Assembly (NCBI RefSeq): GCF_010093535.1
Contig: NW_022985163.1
Span: 1,274,294 to 1,338,293 of the forward strand
DNA length: 64,000 nt
Reading direction: 5' to 3'
Source of the DNA: Lindgomyces ingoldianus
Lineage: Eukaryota; Ascomycota; Dothideomycetes; Pleosporales; Lindgomycetaceae
Shown here: positions 56,746 to 64,000 of the stretch, one piece after another
Numbering within the stretch: the stretch's first letter is position 1
How the letters are laid out: every line of letters starts with the position of its first letter
The notes under the pieces: model-generated
Database searches by the model: none
What the model was told of the DNA's origin: nothing
Seen by the model: the letters and a program-made list of their open reading frames with translations, nothing else
Translations under genes and position numbers: made by a program

Positions 56746-59170
56746 ATGGATGGAGAGGCCCTAGGGCAGGCCAGGCCCTGCCCTTACCTTCATCCTAAGC
56801 CTAAGCTTCAGCGTGCACTGCTTGCTGCTATATATACCCTCCCTTACTGTACACACTTACTTAGGGGCAAGAGTAGGGCAAGGCAAGTAAGTATAGGTCT
56901 ACAGCGCAGGGCGCGTTACAAGCGCGCAGATGTTAACATCACAAATAACACTAAGCTGCGCGCTAATGCGCACTATATCCTAGCTATAATTTACAAGTAG
57001 TAGCTAGAGAATACGCACTAGGTCTATGTTCTAAAGTAAGAGAAATTTAAGGTAGTATTCTTGCCTGCCTACCTGCCTATCTATGTGTCTGTGTCTGTGC
57101 TAACTCCTGCGTCTAGGTGTTTTATAAGAGGAAGTAGTACTATAACAGTAGCACTATTATAAAAAAGAAGCTGCTACTTTTTTTAGTTAAAAAAGTTATA
57201 AACTAGCTTTTAAAAACTAGGTTTTATAAAGTAGAAAGTAATATCTTTTAAAATAAGATATATCTTACTTAGCGCTTAGTTTACACTTATATTATAGCTA
57301 TTACTAACCTCTAGTAAGAGCAGAAGGCGCTAGGCATAAATAGCCACCTATTACTGTGTGTAGACAGCGTAAGGGAGTACCTTAGGTCTTTATAGCATAG
57401 AGATGCCTAGCAAGATTAAAAGCAGTACGCTAATAAAAGCAAAGACACACTGCTTAATAGCTACACTAAGGATAAGTTTAAGCAGCTCTATAGCAAGCTG
57501 TAGACACATAGCGCAGATGTAAGCTTGTCCTTAGCAATAGTAGAGTGTTACTTCTATACACTAGTTAATCTTATGCTAGGCTACTACATGCTTACATGTA
57601 GAGGCAACTGCTGTTTTATAGAGATCTTAGACCTATTTACCTTTAAGTTTAAAAAAAAAAGCCTTATATACTACATGCCTCTAATATTTACTACTTATGT
57701 AAGTAAGTAGAACTAGCATAGCTAGCTTAAAATAATAAGCGCACTATAGCATAAAAAGCTAATCTTTTACATGCTTAGCAGCCTAGCCTTTTACCTGCTC
57801 TATTACTAGAACTTAGGCAATAAGCTCTTTTCTAACTTTAGTAAGCACTTAGCCTAGTACTACATACAGCTAATTAAGGCTAGCATAGGTAATTATATAG
57901 CAGCCTTCTCCTACAACTCCTAGCGCAACTAGGTTGTAAAGGTGTATAGTTACACTAGAATTTTATCTTAAAAAAAAACTTACTTTTTATATAGTAAAGC
58001 AGCTAAGCTAGTAGAGCTTAAAAAAGTTAGTAAAAATTAAATTTAGTAAGTAAGTAAGTAAAATTAAAAGTAAATAGTTAACTACTACTTTAACTTACTA
58101 CTATAAAAGTTTATAAGGTTTATAGCTAGCTATTTACTATAAATAAGCTGCTTTAAGATCTTTTATGTAGCTATTATACTTTTAGATAAGCTTCTGTCTC
58201 TTATCTAGCTAGAGCTTAATGTGTAGAAAGGCTGCTTTAGCTTACATACTAGCTAGATTAATAACTTAGCTGTAAAAAGCTTTATAAGCTTACTACTTTA
58301 CTTTAAAGAGGTAATTTTCTAGGACTTAGTTACACTGCGCTAGCGCTTCTCTAGCTACCCTGTGTAGAGCTACCTAGTGTTCTAGCATAGGGCGTATGCT
58401 GCCTTTACTTAGGACATTAACGCGTCTCTTAACACAAAGGTAGCTCCTAGTTAGCTATTAGTTCTATACTAGGTAATACCTTTACTTACTAACTAGCTTT
58501 AAGCGCTAGATGCTTAAAATAAGTAGTAAATAAAAAAGCTTAAAAAAAAGCTTAAAAAAGAGCTTAATTATATATATAAGCTATAAAGATTATAGTTTTA
58601 GTAGCTGTAAGTGCTTACGTCTAGCAGCCTTATGTTCTGCCTAGAGGCATTGCAGGCGCAGGGCGGTCTGCTGCTGCCACCACCTCTACTTAGGCACACA
58701 GCAGCTGCGCCGCTGTCGCTGGCAGACGTAGATTTAAGCAGGTATACCTCTGCCTAGGCCAGCCTTACGCCTACGCTGTCTGCGCGCTTGCCTAGCCTAT
58801 TGCTGCTGCTAGCAGCGCTTAAGCTAGCGCCTAAGCTAGAACCTACACTAAAGCATTGCATATGCTGCACTATAAGAACTATAGAGGATCTCTAGCATAA
58901 ATAAACAGTAGGCTTATAAAGCTAGCCTTCTATTACTAAGCTAAACAGGCGCTAAAAGAATAAGTAAAGGTTAAGTTATTAAAGTAAGCTATAGTAGTAC
59001 TTTTTATAGCTTAAAGTTATTAAGAAAATTAGGCGCATTATATAAGTATAAAGGACTAGTAAAAAAGTAGCTATATAGCAGGTAAGCTAGTAATAGTAGT
59101 AGTAAAGAGTCTTACTAGACTAGCTCTACAAGCATCTTAGAGTTGCTTAGAAGGAGAGCAATTGCCCCTA
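56746..59170 (+). pseudogene. Ndc10_II / GCR1_C protein of Crypton-like element, copy 1
   Basis: Coding text on the plus strand is readable through many stops. An open N-terminal part (56746-57000, beginning MDGEALGQARPCPYL) leads on. The Ndc10_II-like domain follows, about 57410-58180: KDKFKQLYSKL, SLAIVECYFYTLVNLMLGYY, IEILDLFTFKFKKKSL, MPLIFTTYVSK, SLAFYLLYY, then AAKLVELKKVSKN and a degenerate RRxGRWN-type segment. After an aromatic/His stretch (SYPV, SYLVF, HRAYAAF) and a coiled coil comes a GCR1_C-like domain near 58875-59140 (TIEDL, TVGL, PSITKLNRR, LKVIKKIRRII). Ndc10_II domains derive from Crypton tyrosine recombinases. Stops fall at Trp and Gln positions. It is inactive. Confidence 0.7.
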
Positions 59171-59254
59171 GTTTTATAGTCCTAGTATTATATATAGTTA
59201 TTATTATAAAAGTTAATTAATTAGTGTTTAGATAGTTATAGCTACTAAGTAAAA

Positions 59255-59490
59255 ATTTTATTTTATATTATTTTATAATTTACTATATCTTATTATAATT
59301 TACTGTATTATTCTATAATATGCTGTGTCTTGTTGTAATTTACTATATTATTCTATAATTTACTATGTTTTGTTGTAATTTACTATATTATTTTATAATT
59401 TACTATGTTTTTTTATAATTTACTATATTATTTTATAATTTACTACTTTTTATTATAATTTAATACATTATTTTACAATTTACTGCATTA
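59255..59490. repeat. A/T minisatellite, 20-bp unit, copy 1
   Basis: Tandem units of 20 bp are built on ATAATTTACTATAT plus a variable CTTATT / TATTCT / TTTGTT / TATTTT hexamer, alternating in a 40-bp higher-order pattern. It lies at the end of the coding relic in each unit. Confidence 0.8.
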
Positions 59491-59893
59491 TTAGAATACT
59501 ATGCAAGCATAGTATACTTCTGTTACACTATAACATTTATAAAGAGGTACCTAGCAGCTATACAGTGCGTTTCTAGTAATGTAATAGTAATTATAATGCA
59601 GCTTTACAGCGCTTTAAAGCTAAAGCAGCCTAGCAGCTATTATAAGACTAAAAATTAGGCTATTTATACATGTAGCAGCGTAGATATTACCTATAAAAAG
59701 TAAGTAATAGACATAAGTAGATACTAAAAGTTAATAAGCGCATAGCCCTTTTTACTAGTAAAAATCTTACTAAGCTGCTAAATTAGCTATATAAATGTTA
59801 CTATAAATATACTATTAGTATTTAAAGCTATACTAAGCTTTAGCTAAGTTACTATCTTACTTTTTAACTAATTACCTCCTGCAGGCGTTTGCA

Positions 59894-59933
59894 GATGTCC
59901 ACCCCTGGCTCTTGCGCCCGTGCGGTGGACATC
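59894..59933. repeat. Perfect 10-bp inverted repeat, copy 2
   Basis: The arms GATGTCCACC and GGTGGACATC are unchanged from copy 1. The spacer differs only by transitions. Preservation of both arms in a heavily mutated copy is notable. Confidence 0.6.
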
Positions 59934-62519
59934 TCCTACTGCACCGGCCGCCTGCTGAGCCCGCCGCTGATGGCTCCTGTACTACACACACACACACACA
60001 CACACATATATGTATAGATAGAGAGGCCCTAGGGCAGGCTAGGCCCTGCCCTTACTTTTATTCTAAGCCTAAGCTTTAGTGTGCACTGCTTGCTACTATA
60101 TATACTCTCTTTTACTATACACACTTACTTAGAGGTAAGAGTAGGGTAAGGTAAGCAAGCATAGGTCTACAGCGTAAAGTGTGTTATAAGTGTGTAGACA
60201 TTAACATTATAAATAACACTAAGCTACACACTAATGTGTACTATATTCTAGCTATAATTTATAAGCAGCAGCTAAAGAATACGCACTAGGTTTATGTTTT
60301 AAAGTAAAAGAAATTTAAAGTAGTATTCTTGCCTACCTACCTGCCTATTTATGTGTCTATGTCTGTGCTAACTCCTGTGTCTAGGCGTTCTATAAGAAGA
60401 AGTAGTACTATAATAGTAGCACTATTATAAAAAAAAAGCTGCTACTTTTCTTAGTTAAAAAAGTTATAAACTAGCCCTTAAAAACTAAGTCTTATAAAGT
60501 AAAAAATAATATTTTTTAAAATAAAATATATTTTACTTAGTGCTTAGTTTATACTTACATTATAGCTATTACTAACCTCTAGTAAGAGCAGAAAGCGCTA
60601 GGCATAAATAGCCACTTATTACTATGTGTAAATAGTGTAAGAGAGTACCTTAGGTCTCTATAGCACAAAGATGCCTAGTAAGATTAAGAGTAGTATACTA
60701 ATAAGAGTAAAAACACGCTGCTTAACAGCTACACTAAGGACAAGTTTAAGCAGCTCTATAGTAAGCTATAGACACATAGCGCAGACGCAAGCTTGTTTTT
60801 AGTAATAGTAGAGTGTTACTTCTATACACTAGTTAATCTTATGCTAGGCTACTACATGCTTATACATAGAGGTAACTGCTGTTCTATAGAGATCTTAAAC
60901 CTATTTACTTTTAAGTTTAAAAAGAAAAGCCTTACATACTATATGCCTTTAATATTTACTACTTATGTAAGTAAGTAAAACTAGCATAGCTAGCTTAAGA
61001 TAATAAGTGTGCTATAGCATAAAAAGCTAATTCTTTACATGCTTAGTAGCCTAGCCTTTTACTTGCTTTATTGCTAAGACTTAGGCAATAAGCTCTTTTC
61101 TAACTTTAGTAAGTACTTAGCCTAGTACTATATATAGCTAATTAAGGCTAGCATAGGTAATTATATAGCAGCCTTCTCCTACAACTCCTAGCGCAACTAG
61201 GTTGCAAAGGTGTACAGTTACACTAGAATTTTATTTTAAAAAAAGACTTACCTTTTACACAGTAAAGCAGCTAAGCTAGTAGAGCTTAAAAAAGTTAGTA
61301 AAAATTAAATTTAGTAAGTAAGTAAGTAAAATTAAAAGTAAATAGTTAGCTGCTACTTTAACTTACTGCTATAAAAGTTTATAAAGTCTATAGCTAGCTA
61401 TCTGCTATAGATAAGCTGCTTTAAGATCTCTTATATAGCTGTTATGCCTTTAGACAAGCTCTTATCTCTTATCTAGCTAGAGCTTAATGCGTAGAAGGGC
61501 TACTTTAGCTTACACGCTAGCTAGATTAATAACTTAGCTATAAAAGGCCTTATAAGCCTACTACTTTACTTTAAAGAGGTAATTCTTTAGGACTTAGTTG
61601 CGCTGCGCTAGCGCTTCTCTAGCCACCCTATGTAGAGCCACCTAGTGTTCTAGCACAGAGCGTATGCTGCCTTTGCTTAGGACATTAACATGTCTTTTAA
61701 TGCAAAGGCAGCTTCTAGTTAGCTATTAGTTCTATACTAAGTAATACTTTTACTTACTAACTAGCTTTAAGCGCTAGATGCTTAAAATAAGTAGTAAATA
61801 AAAAAGCTTAAAAAAAAGCTTAAAAAAAAGCTTAATTATATATATAAGCTATAAAGATTATAGTCTTAGCAGCTGCAGGTGCTTATGTCTAGCAGCCTTA
61901 TGTTCCGCCTAGAGGCATTGCAGGCGCAGGGCGGTCTGCTGCTGCCACCACCTCCACTTAGGCACACAGCAGCTGCGCCGCCGTCGCTGGCAGACGTAGA
62001 TTTAAGCAGGTATACCTCTGCCTAGGCTAGCCTTGCGCCTACGCTGTCTGCGCGCTCGCCTAGCCTATTACTGCTGCTAGTAGCGCTTAAGCTAGCGCCT
62101 AAGCTAGAACCTACACTAAAGCATTGCATGTGCTGCGCTGTAAAGACTATAAAGAATCTCTAGCATAAATAAATAGTAGGCCTATAGAGCTAGCCTTTTA
62201 TTACTAAGCTAGACAGGCGCTAGGGGAATAAGTAAAAGTTAAGTTATTAAAGTAAGCTATAGTAGTACTCTTTATAGCTTAAAGTTATTAAAAAGATTAA
62301 GTGCATTACATAAGCATAAAAAACTAGTAAGAAGGTAGCTATATAGTAAGTAAGCTAGTAGCAGTAGTAGTAAAAGGTCTTACTAGACTAGCTCTATAAG
62401 CATTTTAGAGTTGCTTAGAAGAAGAGTAATTACCTCTAGTTTTATAGTCCTAGTATTATATATAGTTATTATTATAAGAGTTAATTAATTAGTGTTTAGA
62501 TAGTTATAGCTGCTAAGTA

Positions 62520-62675
62520 AAAATTTTATTTTATATTATTTTATAATTTACTATGTCTTGTTATAATTTACTGTATTATTTTATAATATGCTGTGTTTTA
62601 TTATAATTTACTACATTATTTTATAATTTACTATATTTTATTATAATTTACTATATTATTTTATAATTTACTATG
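62520..62675. repeat. A/T minisatellite, copy 2, truncated by gap
   Basis: The same 20-bp A/T unit as at 59255-59490. The assembly breaks inside it, as expected for a low-complexity tandem repeat. Confidence 0.8.
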
Positions 62676-63110
62676 NNNNNNNNNNNNNNNNNNNNNNNNN
62701 NNNNNNNNNNNNNNNNNNNNNNNNNNNNNNNNNNNNNNNNNNNNNNNNNNNNNNNNNNNNNNNNNNNNNNNNNNNNNNNNNNNNNNNNNNNNNNNNNNNN
62801 NNNNNNNNNNNNNNNNNNNNNNNNNNNNNNNNNNNNNNNNNNNNNNNNNNNNNNNNNNNNNNNNNNNNNNNNNNNNNNNNNNNNNNNNNNNNNNNNNNNN
62901 NNNNNNNNNNNNNNNNNNNNNNNNNNNNNNNNNNNNNNNNNNNNNNNNNNNNNNNNNNNNNNNNNNNNNNNNNNNNNNNNNNNNNNNNNNNNNNNNNNNN
63001 NNNNNNNNNNNNNNNNNNNNNNNNNNNNNNNNNNNNNNNNNNNNNNNNNNNNNNNNNNNNNNNNNNNNNNNNNNNNNNNNNNNNNNNNNNNNNNNNNNNN
63101 NNNNNNNNNN
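62676..63110. other. Assembly gap (435 N)
   Basis: This is a run of N. The landmark spacing across it is 3137 bp instead of 3268, so if copy 2 is a normal unit the true missing length is about 131 bp more than shown. More whole units could also be collapsed here. Confidence 0.95.
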
Positions 63111-64000
63111 CTCCTGTACTACACACACACACACACACACACATATATGTATAGATAGAGAGGCCCTAGGGCAGGCTAGGCCCTGCTCTTACCTTTATTT
63201 TAAGCTTAAGCTTTAGTGTGTACTACTTACTACTATATATACTCTCCCTTACTATACACACTTACTTAGAGGTAAGAGTAGAGTAAGGTAAGCAAGCATA
63301 AGTTTATAGCATAGGGTGTGTTATAAGCGTGTAGATGTTAACATTACAAACAACACTAAGCTACACACTAATGTGCACTATATTTTAGCTACAATTTATA
63401 AGCAGTAGCTAGAGAATACGCACTAGGTTTATGTTCTAAAGTAGAAGAAATTTAAAGTAGTATTCTTACCTGCCTGCCTACCTATCTGTGTATCTGTGTC
63501 TGTGCTAACTTCTGCGTCTAGGCGTTTTGTAAGAGGAAGTAGTACTATAATAGTAGCACTATTATAAAGGAAAAGCTACTACTTTTTTTAGTTAAAAAAG
63601 TTATAAACTAGCTCTTAAAAACTAAGTTTTATAAAGTAAAAAGTAATATTTTTTAAAATAAAACATATTTTACTTAGCACTTAGTTTACACTTACATTAT
63701 AGCTATTACTAACCTCTAGTAAAAGCAGAAGGCGCTAAGCATAAATAGCTACTTATTACTATATGTAGATAGCATAAAAAAGTACCTTAAGTCTTTATAG
63801 TGTAAAAATGCCTAGTAAGATTAAGAGCAGTACACTAATAAAAGCAGAAACACACTACTTAATAGCTACACTAAGAATAAGTTTAAGCAGCTTTATAGCA
63901 AGCTATAGACACATAGCGCAGACGCAAGCTTGTCTTTAGCAATAGTAGAGTGTTACTTCTGTACACTAGTTAATCTTATGCTAGGCTACTATATGCTTAT
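63111..64000 (+). mobile_element. Crypton-like unit, copy 3 (partial)
   Basis: This begins after the gap in the GC-rich leader (CTCCTGTACT) and contains the same AC tract. It continues through the N-terminal half of the coding relic up to the IVECYFYTLVNLMLGYYM region at the window edge. It differs from copies 1 and 2 by its own set of transitions, so it decayed separately. Confidence 0.8.

Larger units (their letters stand above)
56547..59814 (+). mobile_element. Crypton-like unit, copy 1
   Basis: One complete 3268-bp unit. In order it has a GC-rich leader with an inverted repeat and a (CA)n tract, a decayed gene (about 56746-59170), and a 20-bp A/T minisatellite near 59255-59490. There are no terminal inverted repeats, as expected for tyrosine-recombinase elements, which lack them. 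The unit ends are set by where homology to the next copy begins (TTAGTATTTAA at 56547). Confidence 0.7.
59815..62675 (+). mobile_element. Crypton-like unit, copy 2 (runs into gap)
   Basis: Same order of parts as copy 1. The coding relic spans about 60010-62440; an open segment at 60793-60978 (IVECYFYTLVNLMLGYYML..) matches 57525-57710 of copy 1 with substitutions from transitions. The inverted repeat is at 59894-59903 and 59924-59933. The copy enters the assembly gap within its A/T minisatellite. Confidence 0.75.
56547..64000 (+). repeat. Head-to-tail array of a 3268-bp Crypton-like unit
   Basis: Identical landmarks recur exactly 3268 bp apart (for example GATGGCTCCTG at 56701 and 59969), giving copy 1 at 56547-59814, copy 2 from 59815 and a third from the far side of the gap, where CTCCTGTACT is at 63111. 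All lie in the same orientation. Copy 1 keeps most C and G at its left edge, and copies 2 and 3 are more TpA-rich. Differences are nearly all C/T or G/A transitions, the signature of RIP. The array runs off the window. It could be a transposon array, a subtelomeric or a centromere-proximal repeat; no telomere repeat is seen. Confidence 0.9.

Noticed and set aside
57525..57710. 61-codon frame as a separate small gene
   Set aside because: It is only the least stop-ridden piece of the Ndc10_II-like relic, matched at 60793-60978.
62661..63158. Open frames of about 160 codons across the gap on both strands
   Set aside because: They consist of N bases flanked by CA-repeat translation; not real.
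56547..64000. CRISPR-like array or telomeric repeat
   Set aside because: The unit is 3268 bp with coding remains; there are no short spaced repeats and no TTAGGG tracts.

Overview
The window looks like nuclear DNA of a filamentous ascomycete (Pezizomycotina; Leotiomycetes-like is only an impression). Genes carry short spliceosomal introns of about 50-150 nt with GT..AG ends and C/T-rich leaders. The products are typically fungal: an NLR-type NACHT-ankyrin protein, a GH53 galactanase, GPI-like wall proteins, Sfi1. Repeats carry C-to-T / G-to-A decay resembling repeat-induced point mutation (RIP). There is no operon structure, and no tRNA, rRNA or CRISPR that I can support.

Layout. 1-7 kb: small secreted and wall-type proteins (an 8-cysteine secreted protein at 2139-2608, a duplicated-module GPI-like protein at 4211-4967, a secreted GPI-like protein at 5978-6904). 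7.2-15.2 kb: housekeeping genes, namely cytosolic isoleucyl-tRNA synthetase, a 59-residue twin-CX9C protein missed by simple ORF calling, and Sfi1. 16.0-20.1 kb: a decayed hAT transposon (15994-19050) and a 594-bp hAT-type MITE (19552-20145), both with perfect 8-bp target duplications. 21-26.7 kb: mitochondrial beta-carbonic anhydrase, a dysferlin-domain protein, a small membrane-anchored helical protein and a Cdt1-like replication licensing factor with a MluI-box promoter. 27-32.5 kb: a decayed gene with a PAM2-like motif and an intact NLR (SesA-like/NACHT/13 ankyrin repeats).

33-50 kb is accessory. It holds a four-module cysteine-rich secreted protein, a type I membrane protein with a cysteine-rich ectodomain, a decayed Fot1/pogo-type transposon (39315-41437), and a dispersed cluster of one BTB/POZ-like gene family: two apparently intact members (45644-47701, 49305-50180) and three broken ones (36154-36785, 37599-38173, 44213-44467). 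53.1-56.3 kb returns to conserved genes: a GH53 endo-galactanase and the succinate dehydrogenase flavinylation factor SDHAF2.

From 56547 to the end lies a head-to-tail array of a 3268-bp unit, two copies plus a partial third, interrupted by a 435-base N gap. Each unit holds a stop-riddled gene whose reading still shows the Ndc10_II (Crypton tyrosine-recombinase-like) domain followed by a GCR1_C-like domain. The copies differ almost only by transitions, yet a block of about 100 bp including a (CA)n tract and part of a perfect 10-bp inverted repeat is identical between copies. This array, the BTB-like gene cluster and the NLR with nearly identical ankyrin repeats are the most interesting parts.
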